This document shows positions 45,958 to 55,158 of a stretch of 64,000 nt of DNA, in pieces (the stretch's first letter is position 1; every line of letters starts with the position of its first letter). Both the position numbers and the translations under genes were made by a program. A model generated the notes under the pieces. It was given only the letters and a program-made list of their open reading frames with translations. It did no database searches and had not been told where the DNA came from. This DNA is from Akkermansia muciniphila (GTDB lineage: Bacteria; Verrucomicrobiota; Verrucomicrobiia; Limisphaerales; F1-80-MAGS106): the NCBI GenBank assembly GCA_945865375.1, contig CAMBEJ010000008.1, positions 1 through 64,000 of the forward strand. Reading direction: 5' to 3'.

Positions 45958-48849
45958 TTATTGAACACGTCCCGTCAACACGGGTGTGCTGTTCGGATCA
46001 TAAGGAAGGTTATCAGGTGAATGCACACGGTTGCCAGCGGGGTCGATGATCGTCGGGGTGACGAAAATCACGAGATGCTTCTTCTCATTGGATGAAGACT
46101 CGCTCCTGAACAGCCGACCAAGCAATGGAATGTCACCTAGGACAGGAACTTTGTCCTTAGTTTTCTTGATATTCTCAGACATCAAACCACCGAGAACCAC
46201 TGTTTGACCGTCCCAAACGATCGCGCTAGTCGTCACCTGACGAACACGGAGCCGTGGCAACGGTTGTGAAGCCTGTAGCGGCGCCGCGCCCACAGTTCCA
46301 ACCACTTGGATCTGCGAGACGAACGGGCTGGTGTCATAGCCCACGAACTCGGTAATTGTAGGAATCAAAGTCATCTGGATCGTGTAGCCATCCGCAGACA
46401 CCGAAGGAATCACGTCCAATGTGGTCCCTGCGGGAATCGTTATTGTCGTATAGGTCTGGGTCCCGACCGCGGCACCGCCTCCACCACCACCCAAACCGCC
46501 TCCACCGCCTACATTGCCGCCCTGATTGAGTCCGGAAACAATGCTTCTGTAATCAACCACAGAGACCTGTGCCTGCCTGCCGCTCAATGTCGTCAAACGA
46601 GGTGAGGACAACAGATCGACGCCTTCCCTTTGCTCCAAAGCCCTGATCACAAGTCGAAATTGAGGATCGGTCAAGATGCCGGTGATCGTGCCGACTGCGG
46701 GAATAGCCGCTTGAGTCGCGTCTTGATTGCGAAGGCCGGAGCTGAGAATCCCATCGGTTCCAGCATTCGGGAACACGGAGGGAATTCCTCCGGTACTGGG
46801 AAAGATCCCGGAAGGGTTGGCCGGGGACGGGGATCCAGTGTATGAAGGGGCCGTGCCGCCTTGCATGCCAATCGCACCGCCTTTTGCGAGCGTATTGCCA
46901 AGCAGCCAATCGAATCCGATTGCCTTGTTATCTTTTTGGCTAATCTCCGCGAATTTAGCTTCGATTGTCACTTGAGGTGGTGCCGTGTTGAGCACCTGTA
47001 TGGCTTGATCTATGATGTCGAGATCCTGCATCGTTGCACGGACAAACAGAATCCCCGTCCGATCATTGAAAAAGAGGGACTTCACACCAGCCCCGGGATC
47101 TGCTTGTGGTCCACCCAAGCCGCCACCCAAACCACCCCCACCAAATCCACCGCCGCCTGCTGCCCCACCAAATCCGCCTCCACCGCCGCCAGCCCCACCC
47201 CCGCCACCACCGGCTCCGCCACCACCCACAGTCAGTGTGGGAGGGAAGTAAATCCCAGCTGACAAGAAGAATTCCCGGACCAGAACTTGAATTTCAGCCA
47301 AAGGATATTTCTGCGTGACATATTTGATCGTCCCGCTGCTTCCAGTTTGCTGAAAGCTTCCCACCGTGCCGCCGCCGGCGGCACCCCCACCAGCAGCTCC
47401 GCCGCCCCCGCCCCCGCCCCCGGCTGCACCACCCCCGCCTTGGCCACCTGTGATCGTGGCAGGCTGAACTCCCGGGTAGCCATTTTGCGAGCCTCCCTGT
47501 CCGCCACCCGCAGCCCCGCCGCCCCCGCCGCCCCCGCCGCCACCCCCTGCCCCGCCACCCCCACCGCCGCCAATTTGGTCACCGAATGGGATTCCGACGA
47601 CGGCTTCAAGTCCCTGAAGAAAGGTGTTCGGATCGACCCGGAATGTACGGGTGTAAAGCTGTAGCGGCTCGGGAGTTTTCTGTGAGAAAACGACAGCATA
47701 ATCTTCGATGGACACTTTGAGAGGCTTGTCAGCCGCTTTCGACACAGCATCCAACACGTCTGCAATACGAAGATTTCGCAGGGGCGGATTGATCTTGATG
47801 GTCACTGTATTCAGATCCACAGGCTCTTGCTGTTGCGGTTGAACCGTAAACTGCCCCGTCACCGGATCCACAGTGGGAACCCCTTGCGCACCAGAGCTGG
47901 AATCGATCTGAGAATTGATGACGAAGTTGACTCCCTGTTTGTCTGGGTCCCGTTTGCGGGCTTCCTCGTCCAAGAATTTAACCACTTCGCTGAGTGGCAA
48001 GCCATCGAAGAAAACCTCGTTCAAAACAATCCTATCCAGCTTGTAATGGATTTGCTGTCTTCCGGTGCCAGTATAGATTCGGTTCGTTCTGGCGTAAATA
48101 TTTGGCGAGGGGAGTAACTCCCGTTGCGTCGGTGGAATCCAGGCTTTGCTCACTTCAACCAACATGTCTTTTGCTGTGACTTCGCGCTTTCTGGCCTCTT
48201 GGGCGTACTTTGTCTCTTTTATAAGACTGAGGTAGTAGAATGCAGCTCGGTTCTCGGGATCTGCCTTCGTCGCCGCGGTAAACTTGACGTTGGCTTCTTC
48301 TAACTTCCCCATCTCGAAAAGCAGCCTCCCATCCTGTACGAGGATGCTGGTTTTAATCCGGCTTTCGGCCATTTCGGGAACAAGGGCTCTCACTTCATCG
48401 CTTGGAGTCATTCCCCGGAGCTTGTCCAACTCCTTATCGTTTTGTTTCTTGAAGTCCTTTGCTCTGGCGTTCTCCGGGTCCACTCTCAAGACTCTGACGA
48501 TTTGCGCATCGGCTTCCTTGTAATTGGCCTGTTTGACTGCGATGGTCGCAAGTTGAGTGCGCACGTCAACCAAACCGGCGATGGTCTGCGATCGTTCAGC
48601 ATCGATGCCGGACCCAATTCGCTGGACCAGGCCGTAGGCGTCCTCGTAGGATTTGGCGGCCCCAGGAAGGTCCTTCTTCTTTTGAAAGTCCTGGGCTGTT
48701 GCCAAAGTTTTTCGAAGGAGGATGCTCGCCTCTTGCCTGCGAACGCCCTCCTCCTCGACAATTTTCGCCACGCCGGAATCAGCGGCTATAGCGGCAACTG
48801 GCGCTAGAAGTAGAATAAAACCAAGTGTGGTGGTGGCTGCTTTGAACAT
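45958..48849 (-). CDS. pilQ: Secretin of the Amuc_1098/PilQ type, Gly-rich
   Basis: The outer-membrane channel is 963 residues from ATG 48849, with a signal peptide (FILLLAPVAAIAA). TPR-like helices span about 40-230. Secretin N-domains follow, interrupted by long Gly-rich tracts (about 430-500 and 540-600). The secretin barrel domain contains VTIEAKFAEISQKD, SSPRLTTLSGRQAQV and VVLGGLMSENIKKTKDKVPVLGD, ending HLVIFVTPTIIDPAGN. It is the last gene of the pilus-like operon, as in the Akkermansia Amuc_1098-1101 locus. Role: type IV pilus-like or type II-like export across the outer membrane. Confidence 0.88.
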   Translation of the reverse strand: MFKAATTTLGFILLLAPVAAIAADSGVAKIVEEEGVRRQEASILLRKTLATAQDFQKKKDLPGAAKSYEDAYGLVQRIGSGIDAERSQTIAGLVDVRTQLATIAVKQANYKEADAQIVRVLRVDPENARAKDFKKQNDKELDKLRGMTPSDEVRALVPEMAESRIKTSILVQDGRLLFEMGKLEEANVKFTAATKADPENRAAFYYLSLIKETKYAQEARKREVTAKDMLVEVSKAWIPPTQRELLPSPNIYARTNRIYTGTGRQQIHYKLDRIVLNEVFFDGLPLSEVVKFLDEEARKRDPDKQGVNFVINSQIDSSSGAQGVPTVDPVTGQFTVQPQQQEPVDLNTVTIKINPPLRNLRIADVLDAVSKAADKPLKVSIEDYAVVFSQKTPEPLQLYTRTFRVDPNTFLQGLEAVVGIPFGDQIGGGGGGGAGGGGGGGGGGGAAGGGQGGSQNGYPGVQPATITGGQGGGGAAGGGGGGGGAAGGGAAGGGTVGSFQQTGSSGTIKYVTQKYPLAEIQVLVREFFLSAGIYFPPTLTVGGGGAGGGGGGAGGGGGGFGGAAGGGGFGGGGLGGGLGGPQADPGAGVKSLFFNDRTGILFVRATMQDLDIIDQAIQVLNTAPPQVTIEAKFAEISQKDNKAIGFDWLLGNTLAKGGAIGMQGGTAPSYTGSPSPANPSGIFPSTGGIPSVFPNAGTDGILSSGLRNQDATQAAIPAVGTITGILTDPQFRLVIRALEQREGVDLLSSPRLTTLSGRQAQVSVVDYRSIVSGLNQGGNVGGGGGLGGGGGGAAVGTQTYTTITIPAGTTLDVIPSVSADGYTIQMTLIPTITEFVGYDTSPFVSQIQVVGTVGAAPLQASQPLPRLRVRQVTTSAIVWDGQTVVLGGLMSENIKKTKDKVPVLGDIPLLGRLFRSESSSNEKKHLVIFVTPTIIDPAGNRVHSPDNLPYDPNSTPVLTGRVQ

Positions 48850-48888
48850 GAAACTGCTTTCTTTTAGAAAAAAAGACATATTGAAGCG

Positions 48889-49677
48889 TCAAGGCGCGGA
48901 GTTGAACTTCACCGTCGTGCGTTTGGATGATGATTTGGCAGACACTACTATTTCCCCCTCAGAAATGGCAACGATATTATAGGTTTCTCCGCCAAGACTA
49001 AAAGTTTGTTCGACGCGCATGTTTTTGAGGATTCTATTATTCTCCGGTGCATATCTCAAATCAACCATGTAGCCCATGGTTTTGCTGAATGATTTTTCGG
49101 CGCTGATTTTCACCTGCTCTCCGCCCTCAATCTCCAACACCACCTCGGAAGGGGCGTCTTTACTTCCTTTGATCTCCTTCAGGCCAACCCCCAAAGAACG
49201 ATTTCCAAGAGTGAGGGGCAACGTTTTTTTAGGGCGGTTGGCCGGGACCTTATCGGCTTCTCTTGTCATCCCCACGCGGTAACGAAGGGCATCTCCAACT
49301 CCGCTTGTCCCATCGTAGGTGAGCACCGTTTTCAAGGGTGTGATCTTTAAGATTTCCAAAGCGGTCGGTCCCGCTTCCTTTCCAAGCTGCGCCTTCAGCA
49401 GTTCCCCATCGGGCCGCTTGAGCCAACGAACAGGGTTAAACACGTTGTGCGCGCCGGAGAGCGTGAATGAAGGCGGCTTCCGCAGCCTGTCGAGAACCAT
49501 CTGATTGGTGCTCAAGTCATAGGGACTGAATGCTTTGGGCTTCGGATTGGGGATGCTCTTTGAAATCTCATCCCTGATTGTAGAGACTTTCATCGGGAGG
49601 AGCGCAGCCGCCACCGCAAGGCCCAGCAGCACAACGCTGAGAAGCACTTTCTCGTAATGTTTCTTGAGGAAATCCAT
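48889..49677 (-). CDS. Amuc_1099-like pilus-complex protein
   Basis: The 262-residue protein is anchored by one N-terminal helix (VLLSVVLLGLAVAAALLPM), with a periplasmic beta-rich part (LKITPLKTVLTYDGTSG, LPLTLGNRSLGVGLKEIKG, EIEGGEQVKISAEKSF). Assignment rests mainly on its position between the Amuc_1100-like gene and the secretin, the same order as in Akkermansia. It would play a PilP-like linking role between inner-membrane complex and secretin. The gene starts 5 bp after its upstream neighbour. Confidence 0.7.
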   Translation of the reverse strand: MDFLKKHYEKVLLSVVLLGLAVAAALLPMKVSTIRDEISKSIPNPKPKAFSPYDLSTNQMVLDRLRKPPSFTLSGAHNVFNPVRWLKRPDGELLKAQLGKEAGPTALEILKITPLKTVLTYDGTSGVGDALRYRVGMTREADKVPANRPKKTLPLTLGNRSLGVGLKEIKGSKDAPSEVVLEIEGGEQVKISAEKSFSKTMGYMVDLRYAPENNRILKNMRVEQTFSLGGETYNIVAISEGEIVVSAKSSSKRTTVKFNSAP

Positions 49678-49682
49678 GACAG

Positions 49683-50786
49683 CTACTGAGTCGCCGGGGC
49701 CGCCTCAGCGTCCTGGCCGGGACTGGGCTTAGGCGCCTTTTTTTCAACTTTATCCACGCTCGGGAGATTCAGCCGTATCGAATGGATCATGAGCGTGACC
49801 TTGAGGGACTTTTCATCCACCACGGTTTGTGTCCCGGTTTTGGGTGCCGGCGTCGAATTGGACGTGGGCTGCCCCTCGGTCGGCGCAGCGGCAGCCCCTC
49901 CAGAATTCAGTCCATAACGGCTCATCATCGCTTGATTCATGCCTCGGCCCATTCCATAACGCGCCGCTATGGCCGGATCCATTCCCCCCATTCGGGCTCC
50001 TGCCATGGGCATCGAATAAGCAGGAGTCTCGGCGCTCCCGTCGGCCGTTGTTGAAGCTGAGCTGAGGGACACGTTAATATTGGTGATCACCATCGTCTCG
50101 GGCGCAGTGGCGAGCAGAGACAGCGCTGCGGCCAATTCCACGCTAAAGCACTGAAACGTGACCTCGTAGGGGGCGATCACAGCGCCCGTCAAAGCGTTCG
50201 TCGAGATCTTTTTCGTGAGATAATCCAAAGAACCAGCAGGGTCATCGCTGGAGACGCTCGCCCTGCGCAACCCTACTAAAGAGTGTATTTTCGCTTTATA
50301 TAAGCAGCCTAGGATGGCTTTGATATCCGTCACTTGGTCTGTAAGCGGGTCGATGCTACCGCTGGCAAAATTAACAAGCGGCCGCTGCGCGGCGAATGAG
50401 AAATGATAAGGCTTCGGGGGGAGGCTCACACCCAACCGTTCCGCGTCGATAGTAAAATTGTGGATGCTGGTCTCCAAGAAAGCTTTGAAGCTGGCCCCTT
50501 CCAAGGAATTGGTGTCCTTGGAAACAGGCGGAAAGTAATTTTTTACCGTTTGGAGCGAGGCTAGAAGCCTTTTTTGTTCGACCTGGGCCGCTTTAATATT
50601 TTCTTCGCTCGGAAAAACCTCGCGTTTGAGCAAGCGCTCCAATTCGGCAGTACCCGCGCTGAGTTGGTCAGTCACCGCAGTTTTCTGTTGGATCTTGTCG
50701 TAAAGAAAGTAGCCGGCAAACCCCAGCAAACCGAGAGCACCAAGCCCGCCAACCACCAGCAGGAGATTTTGTTTAAGCCATTTCAT
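49683..50786 (-). CDS. Amuc_1100-like pilus-complex protein
   Basis: The 367-residue protein has a membrane helix (LLLVVGGLGALGLLGFAGYFL, about 9-29), then a coiled-coil and a PilO-like alpha/beta domain (PPVSKDTNSLEGASFKAFLE, NFTIDAERLGVSLPP). Akkermansia Amuc_1100 is an outer-membrane-associated protein noted for host TLR2 effects; this one comes from another lineage. It carries an Ala/Met/Gly-rich insert with ARYGMGRGMNQAMMSRYGLN, a phrase also present in the PilM neighbour. It starts 1 bp after the PilM gene ends, so the two are translationally coupled. Confidence 0.8.
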   Translation of the reverse strand: MKWLKQNLLLVVGGLGALGLLGFAGYFLYDKIQQKTAVTDQLSAGTAELERLLKREVFPSEENIKAAQVEQKRLLASLQTVKNYFPPVSKDTNSLEGASFKAFLETSIHNFTIDAERLGVSLPPKPYHFSFAAQRPLVNFASGSIDPLTDQVTDIKAILGCLYKAKIHSLVGLRRASVSSDDPAGSLDYLTKKISTNALTGAVIAPYEVTFQCFSVELAAALSLLATAPETMVITNINVSLSSASTTADGSAETPAYSMPMAGARMGGMDPAIAARYGMGRGMNQAMMSRYGLNSGGAAAAPTEGQPTSNSTPAPKTGTQTVVDEKSLKVTLMIHSIRLNLPSVDKVEKKAPKPSPGQDAEAAPATQ

Positions 50787-50787
50787 T

Positions 50788-52674
50788 TTACAACTTGATC
50801 ACCCGTTTGAGTTTGAGGGTGACCTGGAAAGTGAAAGTGTCCGCAGCGGCATCGACCGCTTCGAGCTGGCCGGAGAGCTTGGTCTCCTTTTCGTCGAACA
50901 GCGGACTTTGTTTGAGCTCTTTTTCCAGAGCAAATGCGAGCTCGGTGTTCGCAGCCGGGTTCCGGGAAGTCAGATTGATGCCGCGGCAGGTCAACTTCAT
51001 CGTCCCTTCGTCAATTTTTTTCACTTTCGGAGCCGCAGGCTCAGCACCGGGCATAGCACCAGGAGGGGATTCCGCGCCAGGTGCCGCCTCCCCTTCCGCT
51101 CCAGGGGCAGGGCCTCTTGGCATGAGGCCATAGCGCCTCATCATGGCCATGTCCATCCTGAAGACACCAGGAGTGGCTCCATCTTCCGCAGCCGCTGCCG
51201 CAGGCTCCTCTGCCTCAGTCCCAAATCGCTCGAGCCAAACCCCCGCATCCCTCCCCCATTTTTGTTTAGCACCTGCCTCAGTCACCAAGAGAATGGCGCG
51301 CAGCTCCGTCAGTGTCTCCTGCCAGTAGAAGCGGTCCTGAAGCCACGTAGCAAGCTGCTCCATCTCCTTTTTCGCCTTGCCCACGCTTTGCTCCTCCGCC
51401 TGCAACCGCTGTTCCGTCGCCTGGAGCGGCTGGACCTTCGTATTGATGCCGTCCAAAGCGCTTTGGGTGACGGCAGCGACATCGCCGTAGAACCATCCGT
51501 AGGCAAAAACCACGGCGATGAGGCTGAAAACACTCGCAATAAAATAGGGCTTTTTCTGGCTAAGCTGCTGCTTTTTGAGAAGGTTTTTAGGAATGAGGTT
51601 CATCTCCACCGGACATTGGGCGACGCTGCGAAGGCCCAAGCCGACGACCTCACCGAAGGAATGAGCCACCACCGCCAGCTCCTCCAAGTTGACAGAAGGA
51701 TCGATCTCAACGTTTCTGAAAGGGTTAAAATACTCGATCGGAATATTAAATTTCTCCGTGAAAAACTGCGTGGTGTAAGCCATGATGGAGGCTCCTCCAG
51801 CAAGGTAAATCCTTTGAGGGGCGGAACCGCCTTGCTGACCGCGATAGAACTGGACCGTCTGGTTCACCTGGATATGAAGGCGGGTGAGAACCTGGCGCGC
51901 AATTTTTGAGACCGTGGCTTGCCTGGGATTCTCGGGCTCTTCGTAAGCTCCACCCAAGCTGACGAAGCCTTCGGCAATTTTGAATTTCTCAGCTTCCGCA
52001 AAAGGCAGTTTGGCCTCAGTCGCAAAATCCTGGGTGATGGAATTGGCACCGATGTTGATACCCCGGGCGTAAAACTTGCCCTTCTCGAAGAAATAAACGT
52101 TGCTCGTCTTAGCGCCGATATCCAACATCATCGAGCAACCGTCCACGTCGCTATAGTTATAGCGAAACGCGTTGCAGATAGACGCGGGTGACACGTCCAC
52201 CAATCCAATTCGCGAACCGGAACTCTGCGCCACGCGGAACATGCCTTCGACCACGTCTGCTTTGACCGCGACGAGCAAGACTTCCAGCTCTCCCGAAGCA
52301 TTGCTTCCTAGGATTTGATAATCCCAAACCACCTCTTCCAAAGGGAAAGGCACATTTTGCTGCGCCTCGTATTGGATGATTTGAGTGACCTTCGACGAAT
52401 CGACAGGGGGCAGCTTGACAAACTTCGAAAAAACATGAAATCCAGGGGCGCAGACATTCATCTGTTTGGCGGAAAAGCCCCTTTCAGCAACCAGTTCCTG
52501 CAGAGCCTTGATGAGGACCCTCTCCCGAGACGCATCCTGGGATCCCTGCAGCCCCAGGGACTTGACCCCAAACTTTTGCAGCACCAGCACGCCAGCGCTG
52601 GTTTGCGCAAACTCGGCCACCTTCAGGGTACCGGCCCCCAGATCGAGGCTTAAAAATGTCTTCGCCTTAAGCAT
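50788..52674 (-). CDS. pilM: PilM-PilN fusion of the Amuc_1101 type
   Basis: The 628-residue protein has an N-terminal actin-like PilM ATPase fold (SLDLGAGTLKVAEF, the CMMLDIGAKTSNVYFFEKG phosphate loop equivalent as SMMLDIGAKTSNVYFF, and IYLAGGASIMAYTTQF). At about 365-390 an NLIPKNLLKKQQLSQKK segment and a membrane helix (FIASVFSLIAVVFAYGWF) follow. Together with a coiled coil and a PilN-like domain, this makes a natural PilM-PilN fusion. An Ala/Gly/Pro-rich insert contains MAMMRRYGLMPRGPAPG. It is the first gene of the pilus-like operon; 292 bp of non-coding sequence precede it. Confidence 0.85.
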   Translation of the reverse strand: MLKAKTFLSLDLGAGTLKVAEFAQTSAGVLVLQKFGVKSLGLQGSQDASRERVLIKALQELVAERGFSAKQMNVCAPGFHVFSKFVKLPPVDSSKVTQIIQYEAQQNVPFPLEEVVWDYQILGSNASGELEVLLVAVKADVVEGMFRVAQSSGSRIGLVDVSPASICNAFRYNYSDVDGCSMMLDIGAKTSNVYFFEKGKFYARGINIGANSITQDFATEAKLPFAEAEKFKIAEGFVSLGGAYEEPENPRQATVSKIARQVLTRLHIQVNQTVQFYRGQQGGSAPQRIYLAGGASIMAYTTQFFTEKFNIPIEYFNPFRNVEIDPSVNLEELAVVAHSFGEVVGLGLRSVAQCPVEMNLIPKNLLKKQQLSQKKPYFIASVFSLIAVVFAYGWFYGDVAAVTQSALDGINTKVQPLQATEQRLQAEEQSVGKAKKEMEQLATWLQDRFYWQETLTELRAILLVTEAGAKQKWGRDAGVWLERFGTEAEEPAAAAAEDGATPGVFRMDMAMMRRYGLMPRGPAPGAEGEAAPGAESPPGAMPGAEPAAPKVKKIDEGTMKLTCRGINLTSRNPAANTELAFALEKELKQSPLFDEKETKLSGQLEAVDAAADTFTFQVTLKLKRVIKL

Positions 52675-52790
52675 TTAACAATGTTCCCGAAGAAAGCTCA
52701 ACCTCTCCTTCAGCACGCGCCGGAGCAAGAAACAAGCAAATCTAGAAAGTCGCTGTGGTGGTTACTGAAAAACGTGTGCATGGTCAAACA

Positions 52791-52821
52791 GAAAAAAAAC
52801 TTTAACCGCTTTTTCGGTCAA
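52791..52821 (-). terminator. Intrinsic terminator downstream of the glycosylphosphotransferase gene
   Basis: On the minus strand TTGACCG-AAAAAG-CGGTTAA forms a 7-bp stem (one G-U pair), followed by AG and eight T. It would end transcripts of the exopolysaccharide cluster before the pilus-like operon. The remaining part of 52675-52966 shows no gene. Confidence 0.65.
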
Positions 52822-52966
52822 TTCGAGACGGCTTGTGCGAGGATTCTGCCTTGGCGTGATCGGACCCAACACGGCTCCTGAAGTTCTGGATGGTTGAAAA
52901 CAAGACTGGGGACAGCCTGACTGAAAGAGGTGTAAAGCAAGTAACTCATGTCAACAAGGGACTCAG

Positions 52967-54361
52967 TTATCTGGCTCCGGTGCCCCTCAACACCACGGGC
53001 ACAGTTTTTAGGAGAATTTTGATATCCAGCCAAAAGGACCAATTGTCGATGTATTCAAGATCGAGTTTCACCCATTCCTGAAAGTTTCTAACCTCGTTAC
53101 GGCCACTGATCTGCCAGAGGCAGGTCAAACCGGGTTTGACGCTCAAACGACGCCGGTGCGCGAGATCGTCGAAACGCTGAACCTCATCCACCGGTAGAGG
53201 CCGGGGACCCACCAGGCTCATTTCCCCGTGCAGCACGTTGAGCAGTTGCGGGAACTCGTCGAGGCTGTACTGGCGCAAAAACCGGCCGATGCGAGTGATC
53301 CGAGGGTCGTTGGTGACTTTAAAAACGGGCCCGTCCATCTCGTTGAGCGCCATCAACTCGGCCTTCAACTGCTCCGCATTGGTCACCATGGTCCGGAACT
53401 TCAGCATCGTGAAGGGTTTTCCATTGAGCCCGCTGCGTTGCTGCTTAAAAAAAACAGGGCCAGAGGAGCCGAACTTGACGGCGACCGCCACCAACAGCAG
53501 CAAGGGAAGAACGAGCATCAACAGGAAGAGGGACCCCACCAGATCGATTGCGTGCTTGGCGACCCCTTGCCAGGATGCCTCCGGTGCGGAGCGAAAAACA
53601 AGCATGGGCCGGCCATTGAAGTCGTCCAAACTGGTTCGTGAAAACTGGGTCTTGAAGAAGTCCGCCATCAGCCAGACCTCCACCCCCTCAAGCTCGCATG
53701 CCTGGATCGCCTTCTCGATCTGCCCGAAGTAAGTGTTCTTGGCGCCGATCACCACACCATTGGCGGAGTGCAGGTGCAAAAGCTCCACCAACCGGTCTAT
53801 CGAAGAGTGATTCAGATCCACCTCCGTGAGAATCTCAGCGCTCTTTGAAAATTTCGTATTAATTTCACTGCGGAAACCGCGTATATCCTCTTCAGTCCCC
53901 GCGAGAATCAACCGCTTCCTGAACGTGGCTAGCCCTTTTGTCGTTCGGAACCAATAAAGGATAAAGAATTCTTTAGCATAAACCGAGCCAAAACTGATGA
54001 ACGGGAAAAATATAATAACCGATCGTGCATGAGCTTGTTCACGAAACAGGAACAACATCACGACGAGGCTCAGCGTGACCAGCATGCACCCGCGGAACAG
54101 AGGCATCAACGCCTGCCGGGCTTCAGCCCTGAACGGCCTGGAATAGAAGCCCTGGCTTTCGAGAACGGGTGGGCTGAGAAAAAACACAACGCCGAACAGC
54201 CAGAGGTATTGGTCGAAAGGGGGGATGGTGCGGGATCCGCCGAGGACTTCGAGACCCGACCAGGAACGCAATTGGTGCGCCGCCCAGAGACTCAACGCGA
54301 AGAGTCCTGCGTCGATCACTTTGTGGACCTGTGTCCGGATATGTTCCTGTCGGCGAAGCAT
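52967..54361 (-). CDS. Polyprenyl glycosylphosphotransferase (priming enzyme for exopolysaccharide)
   Basis: The 464-residue membrane protein transfers the first sugar-1-phosphate to undecaprenyl phosphate. It has four or five N-terminal membrane helices, a CoA-binding-like middle domain (LILAGTEEDIRGFRSE) and the C-terminal bacterial sugar transferase domain. The latter shows GPVFFKQQRSGLNGKPFTML, KFRTM, DEFPQLLNVLHGEMSLVGPR and KPGLTCLWQISGRNE. It is the downstream end of the exosortase/EpsI cluster, 61 bp after epsI. Confidence 0.92.
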   Translation of the reverse strand: MLRRQEHIRTQVHKVIDAGLFALSLWAAHQLRSWSGLEVLGGSRTIPPFDQYLWLFGVVFFLSPPVLESQGFYSRPFRAEARQALMPLFRGCMLVTLSLVVMLFLFREQAHARSVIIFFPFISFGSVYAKEFFILYWFRTTKGLATFRKRLILAGTEEDIRGFRSEINTKFSKSAEILTEVDLNHSSIDRLVELLHLHSANGVVIGAKNTYFGQIEKAIQACELEGVEVWLMADFFKTQFSRTSLDDFNGRPMLVFRSAPEASWQGVAKHAIDLVGSLFLLMLVLPLLLLVAVAVKFGSSGPVFFKQQRSGLNGKPFTMLKFRTMVTNAEQLKAELMALNEMDGPVFKVTNDPRITRIGRFLRQYSLDEFPQLLNVLHGEMSLVGPRPLPVDEVQRFDDLAHRRRLSVKPGLTCLWQISGRNEVRNFQEWVKLDLEYIDNWSFWLDIKILLKTVPVVLRGTGAR

Positions 54362-54422
54362 TGGTTGATGGCCTACAGGAAATGAGACACGGCGGGAAGC
54401 TCCAACTTTCTTTGAGCCCCAT

Positions 54423-55121
54423 TCAGAACGTCTGGAATTGAGGAGCGGCGGCGACCAGAAATTGCTTCACTCGATCGAAGGTGATCTCTTCCTGTCCTGG
54501 AAAACAGGGGCTGAAACACGTGACGTAAGCCCACCGCTGTAGCTCTCTATTCTGGAGCAATCCCTTCGCCATCCACCACATTCGTTGGCCGTGCAGTGGA
54601 GTTTGCATCCCCTTGGCAACAAACCAGTAAACAAAAATACCACGCACGGTGATCTGTTTGCCGGCAGGATCGGTCACCTGCTTGGTCGTGGTGAGCTTCA
54701 TGACCGGCATTTCTTCGCCGGAGGGAAGTTTGACGGGCACCTTCACAGTTTCCGTTTGGTCAATGTGCCAACCCTGGCCTGTCAGACAGAACTGCGGTTG
54801 ATGGATGCTGGTGCGGTCTGTGCCCATTAAAACAACGGCGAGATCGATATAGTTGTTGGTGTTGGAGTACCGACTCCGGGCGATGGAGGTGTCTTTGGGC
54901 AGGACGCCGAGCTCTTCGGGGAACGGTTTCTGAGGTTCCGTGCGGTAGTTCAAAACGTTCGATGGAAGTTGTATGTCCATACGAGCCGATCCAGAATTCT
55001 GGGTCGCTTTCACACCCGGAGCACCCAGCTTTTGGCTGGTCTTCAGGTACATGAGGAAGGCAGAAGCCACCGATATCAAAACGAAGTTCGCGACGACTAG
55101 TTTGAGCGGCATTGAGTTCAT
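54423..55121 (-). CDS. epsI: EpsI-family exosortase-associated protein
   Basis: From ATG 55121 the protein is 232 residues: an N-terminal membrane helix (LVVANFVLISVASAFLMYL) and a periplasmic EpsI domain. The domain shows FPEELGVLPKDTSIARSRY, NYIDLAVVLMGTDRTSIHQP, the QFCLTGQGWHI motif and VRGIFVYWFVAKG. EpsI proteins accompany EPS-type exosortases and are required for polymer production in the methanolan system. The longer frame from 55256 overlaps the exosortase gene and adds no homologous sequence. Confidence 0.85.
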   Translation of the reverse strand: MNSMPLKLVVANFVLISVASAFLMYLKTSQKLGAPGVKATQNSGSARMDIQLPSNVLNYRTEPQKPFPEELGVLPKDTSIARSRYSNTNNYIDLAVVLMGTDRTSIHQPQFCLTGQGWHIDQTETVKVPVKLPSGEEMPVMKLTTTKQVTDPAGKQITVRGIFVYWFVAKGMQTPLHGQRMWWMAKGLLQNRELQRWAYVTCFSPCFPGQEEITFDRVKQFLVAAAPQFQTF

Positions 55122-55158
55122 AACCAGGACTCGGCGATGGGGTTGGTGGATGTGGCAA

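Noticed and set aside
47090-47580. GCC/ACC-rich repetitive DNA as a repeat array or novel ORFs on the plus strand
   Set aside because: It is the reverse complement of Gly codons in the secretin gene; the plus-strand Pro-rich frames are shadows.
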